DNA of 64,000 nucleotides from Pseudomonas alliivorans (GTDB lineage: Bacteria > Pseudomonadota > Gammaproteobacteria > Pseudomonadales > Pseudomonadaceae). The notes beneath the pieces were generated by a model. The model saw only the letters and a list, made by a program, of their open reading frames with translations, ran no database searches and was not told the origin of the DNA. The DNA is taken from positions 186,001 to 250,000 of the forward strand of contig NZ_JAFFZW010000008.1 in the NCBI RefSeq assembly GCF_017826695.1, read 5' to 3'. This document shows, one piece after another, positions 44,999 through 52,822 of this stretch. How positions within the stretch are numbered: the stretch's first letter is position 1; the number at the start of each line of letters is the position of its first letter. Position numbers and translations under genes: made by a program.

Positions 44999-45014
44999 TG
45001 GCACAGCTCCTGCT
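44999..45014 (+). promoter_or_regulatory. Sigma-54 (RpoN) promoter of the KgtP-like gene
   Basis: TGGCAC-AGCTC-CTGCT matches the -24/-12 consensus TGGCAC-N5-TTGCA with both invariant GG and GC dinucleotides at the correct spacing. It lies 58 bp before the transporter ATG. The nearby DctD-type activator is the likely partner. Confidence 0.8.
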
Positions 45015-45071
45015 ATGGAACTGGTCAGGGCATTCAATGCCTCCTCTAAAAATAATGAATAAAGGATCACC

Positions 45072-46397
45072 ATGGAAATTTCCAATTCCCTACCCAAGGG
45101 TTCGGCGGGCGCTGCGGCGGCTCCGAAAACCACTTCGAGTCGTCTCAAATCCATTTTCAGCGGTTCGGTCGGCAACATGGTCGAGTGGTACGACTGGTAC
45201 GTCTACGCCGCCTTCTCGCTGTACTTCGCCAAAGCTTTCTTCCCCAAAGGCGACACCACTGCCCAACTACTCAACACGGCTGCAATCTTTGCCGTCGGCT
45301 TTCTGATGCGTCCGATCGGCGGCTGGCTGATGGGCCTGTACGCTGACTACAAGGGCCGCAAGGCGGCGCTGATGGCCTCGGTGCTGCTGATGTGCTTCGG
45401 CTCACTGATCATTGCGCTCACGCCCGGTTACGAAAGCATCGGCGTCGGCGCACCGATCCTGCTGGTGTTCGCCCGTCTGCTGCAGGGCCTGTCGGTCGGT
45501 GGTGAATACGGCACCTCCGCCACTTACCTCAGTGAGATGGCGACCAAGGAACGTCGCGGCTTCTTCTCCAGCTTCCAGTACGTCACCCTGATTTCCGGCC
45601 AGCTCATCGCGCTGGGCGTGCTGATCGTGCTGCAACAGACGCTGACCACCGAGCAGCTGTACGCGTGGGGCTGGCGCATCCCGTTCGTCATCGGCGCGCT
45701 GTGTGCCGTGGTTGCCTTGTTCCTGCGTCGGGGCATGGAAGAGACCGAGTCCTTCACCCGCAAGAAAAAGGAAAAGGCCAAGGAAAGCCTGATGCGCACG
45801 TTGATGCGTCATCCCAAGGAACTGATGACGGTGGTTGGCCTGACCATGGGCGGTACGCTGGCGTTCTACACCTACACCACCTACATGCAGAAGTATCTGG
45901 TGAACACGGTCGGCATGAGTATCACGGACTCGACGACCATTTCGGCTGCAACGCTGTTCCTGTTCATGGTGCTGCAACCGGTAATCGGCGCGCTGTCCGA
46001 CAAGGTCGGCAGACGCCCGATCCTGATCGCGTTCGGCGTGCTGGGCACCTTGTGCACCGTGCCGATCCTCACCACCCTGCATACCATCCAGACCTGGTGG
46101 GGCGCGTTCTTCCTGATCATGGCGGCGCTGATCATTGTCAGTGGCTATACTTCGATCAACGCAGTGGTGAAGGCTGAACTGTTTCCGACCGAGATTCGTG
46201 CGCTGGGCGTGGGCCTGCCTTACGCCCTGACTGTCTCGATCTTCGGCGGCACGGCTGAATACATCGCACTGTGGTTCAAGAGTATCGGCATGGAAACCGG
46301 CTACTACTGGTACGTTACCGCGTGCATCGCCTGTTCGCTGCTGGTGTATGTCTTCATGAAAGACACCCGCACGCACTCGCGAATTGAAACCGACTGA
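45072..46397 (+). CDS. KgtP-like MFS dicarboxylate/alpha-ketoglutarate:H+ symporter
   Basis: 441 residues, 12 predicted helices, metabolite:H+ symporter family of the MFS. Typical features: FSGSVGNMVEWYDWYVYAAF (helix 1), MRPIGGWLMGLYADYKGRK (loop 2-3 signature), GLSVGGEYGTSATYLSE (helix 4), FYTYTTYMQKYLVNT (helix 7). Closely related to KgtP and PcaT (compare the second such gene at 58.7 kb). GGATC precedes the ATG. A sigma-54 promoter upstream and a dctBD pair 3 kb away suggest control by dicarboxylate availability. Exact substrate unproven; alpha-ketoglutarate is favoured by analogy with the P. aeruginosa MifSR-PA5530 system. Confidence 0.87.
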   Translation: MEISNSLPKGSAGAAAAPKTTSSRLKSIFSGSVGNMVEWYDWYVYAAFSLYFAKAFFPKGDTTAQLLNTAAIFAVGFLMRPIGGWLMGLYADYKGRKAALMASVLLMCFGSLIIALTPGYESIGVGAPILLVFARLLQGLSVGGEYGTSATYLSEMATKERRGFFSSFQYVTLISGQLIALGVLIVLQQTLTTEQLYAWGWRIPFVIGALCAVVALFLRRGMEETESFTRKKKEKAKESLMRTLMRHPKELMTVVGLTMGGTLAFYTYTTYMQKYLVNTVGMSITDSTTISAATLFLFMVLQPVIGALSDKVGRRPILIAFGVLGTLCTVPILTTLHTIQTWWGAFFLIMAALIIVSGYTSINAVVKAELFPTEIRALGVGLPYALTVSIFGGTAEYIALWFKSIGMETGYYWYVTACIACSLLVYVFMKDTRTHSRIETD

Positions 46398-46414
46398 CCT
46401 CGCGTCTCAGTGAT

Positions 46415-46448
46415 AAAGGGCAGCCAGCAGCCGGGGCTGCCCTTTTTT
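46415..46448 (+). terminator. Terminator of the KgtP-like gene
   Basis: AAAGGGCAGCC, 9-nt loop, GGCTGCCC, TTTTTT: textbook rho-independent structure. Confidence 0.88.
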
Positions 46449-46773
46449 GTGGGCACAAAACACACCGTCATTTCATAGGCTGGATATTTCCAAGTGTTTC
46501 ACCTCGGTGCAGGCTTTGACTTAAAAACAGGCTCAAACCACTGAATTTAATATTATTTTTATTTGTCAAGAGCCTTTATTGCAAGATTTTTCAGAAAACG
46601 CACCATCATGATGCCATTAGCCCTGCAAGGCGCGAAAACAGCGCGTTAGGGCCAATTATCATTTTCAGCGATGGTCGGTAGCAATCCGATTAACTTCTTA
46701 ATAATCCGTCAGCGCGTAGCATTGCCTCCATACCGGGATGACAACTCACCCGACCCAAACTGGAGACACCCTC
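46449..46773. other. AT-rich intergenic region upstream of the repeat protein
   Basis: About 325 bp, noticeably AT-rich around 46535-46600 (runs such as TTAATATTATTTTTATTTG), followed by a GC-rich segment with short inverted repeats (GCCCT...AGGGC at about 46619-46650). No gene recognised. It must carry the promoter of the secreted repeat protein; a small RNA cannot be excluded. Confidence 0.4.
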
Positions 46774-47205
46774 ATGAAAACCACCAAACTGATTTTCGGC
46801 CTCGCATTCTCTGTTCTGGCTTCGAGCGCCTTTGCACTGCCAGTCGCTACCACCAGCGACCTGTCGAATGCTCCCATCGTTGCCGAAGGCGGCACCAAGC
46901 ACACCAATGTCGGCTCGATCCGCGTAGCGTCTGATGGTGCTGATCGCGTCGGTGCAAACCGCCAGGCAGCTGATGGTGCTGACCACGTCGGTGCAAACCG
47001 CCTCGCTGCTGACGGTGCCGACCGTATCGGTGCAAACCGTCAGGCTGCCGATGGTGCTGACCACGTCGGTGCAAACCGCCTCGCTTCTGACGGCGCTGAC
47101 CGTGTAGGTGCAAACCGTCAGGCTGCCGATGGTTCTGATCACGTGGGTGCAAACCGTCTGGCCGCCGATGGCGCAGACCGCGTAGGTGCCAATCGCCGCG
47201 CTTAA
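46774..47205 (+). CDS. Secreted 13-residue tandem-repeat protein
   Basis: 143 residues. Signal peptide MKTTKLIFGLAFSVLASSAF with cleavage near AFA-LP. After a short spacer come seven head-to-tail copies of a 13-residue unit (about residues 52-142), consensus AADGADxVGANRx. Two forms alternate: odd copies have R before VG and mostly Q last, even copies H and L, giving a 26-residue higher-order period. Related Pseudomonas proteins of this type carry uninformative names. The repeats are polar, Asp- and Asn-rich, with no Cys; a calcium- or surface-binding role is conceivable but unproven. TGGAG precedes the ATG. Followed by a strong terminator; monocistronic. Confidence 0.8.
   Translation: MKTTKLIFGLAFSVLASSAFALPVATTSDLSNAPIVAEGGTKHTNVGSIRVASDGADRVGANRQAADGADHVGANRLAADGADRIGANRQAADGADHVGANRLASDGADRVGANRQAADGSDHVGANRLAADGADRVGANRRA
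46927..47199 (+). repeat. Seven tandem 39-bp coding repeats
   Basis: Seven in-frame 39-bp units, beginning at the codon for ASDGADRVGANRQ. The core GTCGGTGCAAACCG is nearly invariant in DNA, more conserved than the protein requires, which suggests recent expansion or gene conversion. Confidence 0.9.
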
Positions 47206-47227
47206 GCAACACGCGTCACAACACCTC

Positions 47228-47252
47228 AAAGCCCGGCACATGCCGGGCTTTT
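47228..47252 (+). terminator. Terminator of the repeat-protein gene
   Basis: AAAGCCCGGC-ACAT-GCCGGGCTTTT hairpin with an A/T flank. Confidence 0.88.
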
Positions 47253-47333
47253 CAGTGTCTGAATGCTGGCATCCGCCGCCAAAGCGCAGCACTATGCAGC
47301 CAACCCCGTCATTGAGCCGATCAGGAAACACGC

Positions 47334-47957
47334 ATGTCAGACGCTATTCACTCCTATGAACCGTCCAAAGGTCATGGTTTGCCTCACGACCCGTTCAACG
47401 CGATTGTCGGCCCGCGACCGATTGGCTGGATTTCTTCCCAGGACGCCAACGGCAAGCTGAATCTGGCGCCTTACAGCTTCTTCAACGCGTTCAACTACGT
47501 GCCGCCGATCATTGGTTTTTGCAGCGTCGGCCGCAAGGACAGCCTGAATAACATCGAGCAGACCGGCGAGTTCGTCTGGAACCTGGCGACGCGTTCGCTG
47601 GCCGAAGCCATGAATCAGACCTGCGCCCCGGTGGATGCGGACGTCAGTGAGTTCGAACTGGCCAACCTGACGCCGCTGGCCTCGCACATCGTGGCTGTGC
47701 CGCGAGTGCTGGAAACGCCGGTGTCGTTCGAATGCAAAGTGACGCAAATCGTCCAGCTACAGCGCGCCGACAAGGAGCTGGTACCCAGCTGGCTGATTCT
47801 CGGTGAAGTGGTGGCGGTGCATATCGCCAGATCCCTGCTCAAGGACGGCGTCTACGACACCGCCGCCGCCGAGCCGATTCTGCGCGGTGGCGGACCGGCG
47901 GATTACTTTCAGCTGGGCCCTGAAGCACTGTTCAAGATGTTCAGACCGGGCGCCTGA
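47334..47957 (+). CDS. Flavin reductase-like (flavoredoxin family) protein
   Basis: 207 residues, split-barrel FMN-binding fold of the DIM6/NTAB flavin reductase family: HDPFNAIVGPRPIGWISSQDANGKLNLAPYSFFNAF region (about 18-53) binds FMN, with PPIIGFCSVGRKDSLNNIEQTGEFVWNL following. Likely reduces or carries FMN for a monooxygenase or an electron-transfer partner, none of which is adjacent. AGGAA lies before the ATG at 47334. Confidence 0.82.
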   Translation: MSDAIHSYEPSKGHGLPHDPFNAIVGPRPIGWISSQDANGKLNLAPYSFFNAFNYVPPIIGFCSVGRKDSLNNIEQTGEFVWNLATRSLAEAMNQTCAPVDADVSEFELANLTPLASHIVAVPRVLETPVSFECKVTQIVQLQRADKELVPSWLILGEVVAVHIARSLLKDGVYDTAAAEPILRGGGPADYFQLGPEALFKMFRPGA

Positions 47958-47966
47958 TCAGGCGTA

Positions 47967-48194
47967 TTACCAGACCAGCTCGCCCTCGGCGTCGACGCCG
48001 GCCAGCCGCTCAAGCTCTGCGGTTGCGGCCAGATCGGCCTCGTGGGCGGTTTTGAACGTCTGTCCCGGCAGAACGGCATGGAAACGCGGCGCCCCGCCAG
48101 CGCGAGCCTTGACCGCGATTGCCGCACGGTAACCCTCCTCGCCGGGCATTACTGCGGATACAGCTTCGAATTCTTCGTATTCCTTGCGCGCCAT
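47967..48194 (-). CDS. Small conserved hypothetical protein
   Basis: 75 residues, MARKEYEEFEAVSAVMPGEE start. Predicted small alpha/beta protein with no membrane segment and no cysteines. Good codon usage for the genome and a convergent position with the flavin reductase-like gene (9 bp between ends) support it being real. Family not recognised. Confidence 0.6.
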   Translation of the reverse strand: MARKEYEEFEAVSAVMPGEEGYRAAIAVKARAGGAPRFHAVLPGQTFKTAHEADLAATAELERLAGVDAEGELVW

Positions 48195-48344
48195 CAGTCT
48201 TGAACCTGCCGATCAGTAAAAGCGCGAATGTTAGCGCGTAAGGCTGACAGCGTGTTGCTTGCGCACGCTGCACACCCTCCATTCCTGTCCTACACTTCAA
48301 TCAGCTCTTTCAAATTGCTTTGCAACTGAAGTGAGGAGTGCGGC

Positions 48345-48515
48345 ATGAGACCTATAACAAGAAAATGCATGGCAGTGGCAGGTGTTATCGCAGTCATCGG
48401 TGTCTACGCGGCAGGCGCGTGGAGAATCGAACTGGCGCGCCAGGCACCGACCGTGGTGAGTTGCAGCTTCGGCCATTGCGTGCCGACCAATTCAACGTTC
48501 AGCGCGTTGCGATGA
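48345..48515 (+). CDS. Small membrane-anchored protein, 56 residues
   Basis: A short frame begins MRPITRKCMAVAGVIAVIGV, followed by YAAGAWRIELARQ and ending in TFSALR. One transmembrane helix at about 8-26 with positive residues before it (inside) and a 30-residue outer tail containing two Cys (SCSFGHC). GAGGAG sits 6 nt upstream of the ATG, a near-ideal ribosome site. No family recognised. Confidence 0.55.
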   Translation: MRPITRKCMAVAGVIAVIGVYAAGAWRIELARQAPTVVSCSFGHCVPTNSTFSALR

Positions 48516-48646
48516 CTGACAGTGCTTCATTTTTTTCATCGCTGATCATATGAAGGGCGCTATCGATTAGCACCCTATCGGATTAGACTGGCCAGACATC
48601 TCCCGTCACATTTGCGGCGGGTCAACACTGCCATCAGGTTCTGCCT

Positions 48647-50143
48647 TTGACCAGTCTTCCCCCTACTCCCACTGCGATCCGCAGCATTTTGTTCGCGCTG
48701 ATGATGGCCGTATTCCTCAGCGCACTCGACCAAACCATCGTCGCTGTCTCGATGCCGGCCATTTCTGCTCAGTTCAAGGATATCGACCTGCTGGCCTGGG
48801 TGATCTCCGCCTATATGGTTTCGTTGACCGTTGCCGTTCCGATCTACGGGAAGCTGGGCGATCTGTACGGACGACGCAAGCTGATGCTGTTCGGTCTGGG
48901 CCTGTTCACCCTTGCCTCGCTGTTCTGCGGCCTGGCCCAAAGCATGGAGCAACTGGTACTGGCTCGTGTGCTACAGGGCATTGGCGCGGGCGGCATGGTG
49001 TCGGTCAGTCAGGCGATTATCGCCGACATCGTTCCACCGCGTGAACGAGGCCGCTATCAGGGTTACTTCAGCAGCATGTACGCCGTCGCCAGTGTCGCCG
49101 GACCGGTGCTCGGCGGTCTGATGACCGAATACCTGTCGTGGCGCTGGGTATTCCTGATCAATCTGCCGCTGGGGATCTTCGCGTTGGTGGTGGCCTGGCG
49201 CACGCTGAAAGGTCTGCCGATTCCGCAGCGCAAGCCGATCATCGATTATCTCGGCACGATGCTGATGATCATCGGCCTGACTGCCTTGCTGCTGGGCATT
49301 ACGGAAATTGGTCAGGGCCACGGCCTGGACGATCTGCAGGTACAAGCCCTGCTGGGGGTCGCACTGCTGACCCTCGCGCTGTTTGTCTGGTATGAACGGC
49401 GCGCCAGAGAGCCTCTGTTGCCCATGCACCTGTTTGCCAACCGCAGCGCGGTGCTTTGCTGGTGTACGGTATTTTTCACCAGTTTTCAGGCCATCTCGCT
49501 GATTGTGCTGATGCCGCTGCGCTACCAGACGGTCACCGGTGGCGGCGCGGACAGCGCGGCGCTTCATCTGCTTCCTCTGGCGATGGGCATGCCGATGGGG
49601 GCTTATTTCGCCGGGCGGCGCACGGCCGTGACCGGACGTTACAAGCCCTTGATCACCACCGGCGCGGTGCTGATGCCTATCGCGATTCTGGGCATGGCTT
49701 TCACCCCGCCGCAGTCGATCGTGCTGATGAGTCTGTTCATGATCCTGACCGGTATCGCTTCAGGCATGCAGTTCCCTACCTCGCTGGTAGGGACGCAAAA
49801 TTCGGTCACCATGAAGGACATGGGAGTCGCCACCAGCACCACCAATCTGTTTCGCTCATTGGGCGGTGCGGTGGGTGTGGCGTTGATGTCTGCCCTGCTG
49901 CTGGCCATGCTGCAACATACCGGCGTCGGCCAGTTGGGGCCTGGAGCCATCAGTCACGAAGGTGCCTCAGGGAATGTATTGCTCGATAGCCTGAATGCTG
50001 CCACCGGCCCGGCACTGGAGACCTTGCGCGCCGAACTGGCCCTGACCTTCAGAAACCTGCTGATCACCAGTGCCGCCATCTCGCTGTTGGGCGTTGCCGC
50101 TGCCTGGGCGATGCCCAACAACCTTTTACGGGGACGTGACTAG
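48647..50143 (+). CDS. DHA2-family drug:H+ antiporter (EmrB/QacA type, 14 helices)
   Basis: 498 residues, MFS exporter with 14 predicted helices. Signature motifs: ALDQTIVAVSMPAI in TM1 (motif D1), YGKLGDLYGRRKLM (motif A), and GIGAGGMVSVSQAIIADIVPPRERG in the TM4-5 region (motif B) followed by GPVLGGLM (motif C). Start appears to be TTG at 48647; the next Met lies inside TM1. Probably exports drugs or toxic compounds. The stop codon TAG overlaps the CTAG target duplication of the downstream MITE, so the natural C-terminus may have been altered by that insertion. Confidence 0.87.
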   Translation: MTSLPPTPTAIRSILFALMMAVFLSALDQTIVAVSMPAISAQFKDIDLLAWVISAYMVSLTVAVPIYGKLGDLYGRRKLMLFGLGLFTLASLFCGLAQSMEQLVLARVLQGIGAGGMVSVSQAIIADIVPPRERGRYQGYFSSMYAVASVAGPVLGGLMTEYLSWRWVFLINLPLGIFALVVAWRTLKGLPIPQRKPIIDYLGTMLMIIGLTALLLGITEIGQGHGLDDLQVQALLGVALLTLALFVWYERRAREPLLPMHLFANRSAVLCWCTVFFTSFQAISLIVLMPLRYQTVTGGGADSAALHLLPLAMGMPMGAYFAGRRTAVTGRYKPLITTGAVLMPIAILGMAFTPPQSIVLMSLFMILTGIASGMQFPTSLVGTQNSVTMKDMGVATSTTNLFRSLGGAVGVALMSALLLAMLQHTGVGQLGPGAISHEGASGNVLLDSLNAATGPALETLRAELALTFRNLLITSAAISLLGVAAAWAMPNNLLRGRD

Positions 50144-50302
50144 GCTCTGTACGAAAAGTGGCTGCGCTCGGTGATGCTGCGTTAAAAACAGGCTCGTGCG
50201 CGAGTCCGATCGGAATGCTCATTTACAACACGTAGACTCCGCTTCCTCGCCTGTTTTTGCCTTGCCTGACCTTCGCTCGCCGACTTTTCGTACAAAACCT
50301 AG
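50140..50302. mobile_element. MITE, about 155 bp with CTAG target duplication
   Basis: Terminal inverted repeats: left end GCTCTGTACGAAAAGT, right end (reverse complement) GGTTTTGTACGAAAAGT, with imperfect pairing continuing inward and including AAAAACAGGC in both arms. Flanked on both sides by CTAG (50140-50143 and 50299-50302). No coding capacity. A non-autonomous element whose ends resemble IS5-type elements of P. syringae (family assignment inferred). Confidence 0.82.
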
Positions 50303-50326
50303 TCGCGACGGATGACGTGGCAGCCG

Positions 50327-51463
50327 TCATTTCGACTGAGCCGCCCAGAACCACTGGGTTCTCTTGCCTTTCAAGTGTTCGAACGCGGGCATGATTTCGC
50401 TTTCATTGAAAAACCGGCGGGAACGCGCCCGGGCATTGCTGAACCAGTAGCCCGCCTGAGGACACGCCCGCCCCGCATCGACCGGCTGAGGAGGCTTTTC
50501 GTCAAAACGGGCGAACCATTGCGCGGTGGTCTCCTCGGTAAAGCCGAGCCCCGGCGCCAGGTAGGGGTGAAGATTGCCGGTGTCCTGCAACCGGATCGGC
50601 TTGATCACCTTGTTCACGGCTATATAGGACGCAGGTGCAAGCCGACCACGCTCGCCCAGCTCAGGCACCTCTCCGGCCCGGATCATCAGTCCTGTACTGT
50701 AGGCGTGGAAGACAATATCGCTGTGTGCGCTCAGCTGAGCCCGAAGCCTGTCACTGCTGCCCAGGCGCCTCACGAATGACTCGCCCAGAACGGTGTACCA
50801 GCCCACGCCCTTGATCCGGTCCAGCAGGCGAAGGCTTTCTATATGCGGCCCGGGATCGACCATCAGTCCTACATATTGCTGGGCCAACCGGTATTCCCAC
50901 GACAGATACTGATGCCCGTCACTGGGAAGAATGCAGGCCAGGCTGCCAAAACCATGTTCAGCCTGTACTTCGCTGCTCAGGTACCGAATCCAGACTTCAT
51001 AGTTTTTCAAGCCATCAGGCTCGGTCAGGTACGACCAGGGCAATACCATCTTCAGGCAGGAAAGATCATTGTCGGCCTGCCCCTCGGAGGTGTTCATGAC
51101 AAACAGGCTGTAGCTGGCAACTTCAGCCTGGGTAGCGCTGGAGATCGACCAGACGAACTGTTCCTGTGGCGAACCTTGCACCACCTGGCGTCGGCAAGAG
51201 GCAAACCCGGACGGCGTCAAGCGACGTGTACGTTTATAAAACTGCCATTTGAGTACCGGCTTGAAGGCCGTGTAGAAACGTGAAAAGCAGGCTTCCACTC
51301 GCCGCTTTGCATCCTGCGTATGGCCCTTTCTGAAGTACAGCGTCGTGATGAGCCCCAGACGAACGACCGGCATTCCCTGCGACGAATCCACAGCGATACG
51401 TTCAGCCTGTCGCGCCAGCCGTGCAAGTGGACTCGTGCAGTCAAAAACAGCATGCGACATCAT
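50327..51463 (-). CDS. Type VI immunity-like protein (DUF3396 family)
   Basis: 378 residues, soluble. Resembles the DUF3396 family, immunity proteins for VRR-NUC nuclease effectors of type VI secretion systems: central segments KNYEVWIRYLSSEVQAEHG, SDGHQYLSWEYRLAQQYVGLMVDPGPHIESLRLLDRIKGVGWYT region (about 176-236) and APSYIAV/LAPGLGFTEETTAQWFARFDE. It begins in an ATGA overlap with a 60-residue Cys-rich ORF, so the two are translationally coupled. No complete nuclease effector gene is present, so this looks like an orphan or the survivor of a broken effector-immunity pair. Confidence 0.72.
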   Translation of the reverse strand: MMSHAVFDCTSPLARLARQAERIAVDSSQGMPVVRLGLITTLYFRKGHTQDAKRRVEACFSRFYTAFKPVLKWQFYKRTRRLTPSGFASCRRQVVQGSPQEQFVWSISSATQAEVASYSLFVMNTSEGQADNDLSCLKMVLPWSYLTEPDGLKNYEVWIRYLSSEVQAEHGFGSLACILPSDGHQYLSWEYRLAQQYVGLMVDPGPHIESLRLLDRIKGVGWYTVLGESFVRRLGSSDRLRAQLSAHSDIVFHAYSTGLMIRAGEVPELGERGRLAPASYIAVNKVIKPIRLQDTGNLHPYLAPGLGFTEETTAQWFARFDEKPPQPVDAGRACPQAGYWFSNARARSRRFFNESEIMPAFEHLKGKRTQWFWAAQSK

Positions 51464-51642
51464 TCGAACCTCCCCCGGCTGACATCCAGAGTGGGCCGTT
51501 TCAGAACCACATTCATGCCCCGGTCACGCGTCGGTCGGAGCGAAGTCCGGCGAGCGCAGTTCAGGCACCCGTCCGCCTCACAGGCTTTTGCATAACAGTC
51601 CATGTTTTCAGAGCATATAGGCGCAAGATTTCGCCTGGACAT
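51460..51642 (-). CDS. 60-residue Cys-rich ORF, possible N-terminal remnant of a type VI nuclease effector
   Basis: MSRRNLAPICSENMDCYAKA at the start, five cysteines in the first 30 residues (pattern C-x5-C-x4-C-x4-C-x2-C), then a basic tail. GAGGGAAG 5 nt before the ATG is a strong ribosome site, and its stop overlaps the start of the immunity-like gene (ATGA), both arguing that it is translated. VRR-NUC effectors of pseudomonads often begin with a short Cys-rich segment, so this may be the truncated start of one; that is from memory and unverified. An independent small metal-binding protein is the alternative. Confidence 0.5.
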   Translation of the reverse strand: MSRRNLAPICSENMDCYAKACEADGCLNCARRTSLRPTRDRGMNVVLKRPTLDVSRGRFE

Positions 51643-51914
51643 GCAACTTCCCTCTCACAATGTCGATTAAGGAGCGAAGAGTGAAGGGAGTTTCGAGGCG
51701 GAGCAATACACGGAATTTAGTTTGGGAAATCAGCTACATGTTTCAGGAAATGTCCTACCGGAATCCTACAACACCATGTCATCCCGTGCCGTAAATCCTG
51801 ATGACAGACGCCTGTCGGCGCACGTGAATGTCAGCAAACGGTAAACTTCTTGTTTACCGCAATTAAATTGAAATCAGAGGGTGCCCAACCGGAACCCGAG
51901 CGCGTTATATTCAG
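51643..51914. other. Intergenic region with a perfect inverted repeat
   Basis: About 270 bp without a gene. It contains CGGTAAAC-TTCTT-GTTTACCG at 51839-51859, a perfect 8-bp inverted repeat that could be an operator or a pmeR terminator stem (no U tract). The promoter of the Cys-rich ORF and immunity gene should also lie here. Confidence 0.45.
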
Positions 51915-52568
51915 TCAGCTATCACTTCGGTGCTGTGACGTCAGCAATGACGGGCTGAAGCGCAGCATGTCCATGCAGACTTCCACCAGCTGTTCGGATT
52001 CCGACGGCAGCGAATAACTGTCAGGTACCAACAGCCACTGGTAAATGATGCCATTGATGTATGAAAACAGAGCGACCGCTGCGCGGGCCGTATCCAGACC
52101 TGCTGGCAATTGCCCCTGACGCACGGCATTGCTCAGCCCCAACTGAATACGCTCGTGACACTGGATGGCGTTCTCTTGACGCTGACGACGGAAATCACAC
52201 ATCTCGTCAGTAAACTCGCATTTATGAAAAAGGATTTCATTGATGCGACGGGTTTTAGGGTCAAGTGCAAGCTCATGAAACAGATGAACCAAGAGATTCT
52301 TCATGCACCCCAATGGGTCTTCTTCGTCTTCGTCCTGACTGGCCTGCGCCATTTCGTCGAGCGGTTCCTGCAGGCTATCCAGCATCGCCTGAACCAGATC
52401 GGCCTTGTTGTTGAAGTGCCAATAGATGGCTCCCCTCGTCACACCGGCAAGCGTCGCGATGTCGGCCAGCGTCGTGCGAGCGACGCCACGCTCGTAAAAA
52501 GCCTGCTCGGCAGCCTCCAGTATCTGGCTGCGAGTGATCTGAGCTTCCTCTTTGGTGCGACGAACCAT
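51915..52568 (-). CDS. pmeR: TetR-family repressor of the MexAB-OprM pump (TtgR/PmeR type)
   Basis: 217 residues. N-terminal TetR HTH (AEQAFYERGVARTTLADIATLAGVTRGAIYWHF, about 17-49) that matches the remembered TtgR recognition region, and a long helical ligand-binding domain. Divergent from mexA with a TtgR-type operator in between. Released by antibiotics and plant phenolics in related species (known for TtgR and PmeR). The ATG at 52568 was chosen (MVRRTKEEAQ) with GAGG upstream; an 11-codon extension was discarded. Confidence 0.9.
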   Translation of the reverse strand: MVRRTKEEAQITRSQILEAAEQAFYERGVARTTLADIATLAGVTRGAIYWHFNNKADLVQAMLDSLQEPLDEMAQASQDEDEEDPLGCMKNLLVHLFHELALDPKTRRINEILFHKCEFTDEMCDFRRQRQENAIQCHERIQLGLSNAVRQGQLPAGLDTARAAVALFSYINGIIYQWLLVPDSYSLPSESEQLVEVCMDMLRFSPSLLTSQHRSDS

Positions 52569-52704
52569 GGCAATCAACCTCAAAAAATTCTCTTCAGGCA
52601 CCTTTGCGGTTCACGGCCTGAAGATAAAACCGGGCGGCAGTTGTTTCGCCTTGTCCCGAACCCGCTGATGGCACCCTTCGCGGCGAATGATTGCACGGGG
52701 AAGG

Positions 52705-52732
52705 TATTTACAAACAGCCATGAATGTAAGTA
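52705..52732. promoter_or_regulatory. TtgR/PmeR-type operator
   Basis: 28-bp imperfect palindrome with the half-sites TATTTACAAACA and TGAATGTAAGTA. It agrees almost base for base with the P. putida TtgR operator as I recall it and lies between the divergent pmeR and mexA genes, so the repressor would shut off both promoters. Confidence 0.82.
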
Positions 52733-52822
52733 TATTCCTTAGCATGCTACTTATCTAGCCGAAATATTTTTTAACACTTCAACACTCTGTTGAGTAAACA
52801 GGCTCCTGCCCCGAGGATCTTC

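Noticed and set aside
46927..47199. Regular 39-bp repeats resembling a CRISPR array
   Set aside because: The repeats are contiguous, in frame, without spacers, inside a signal-peptide-bearing gene.
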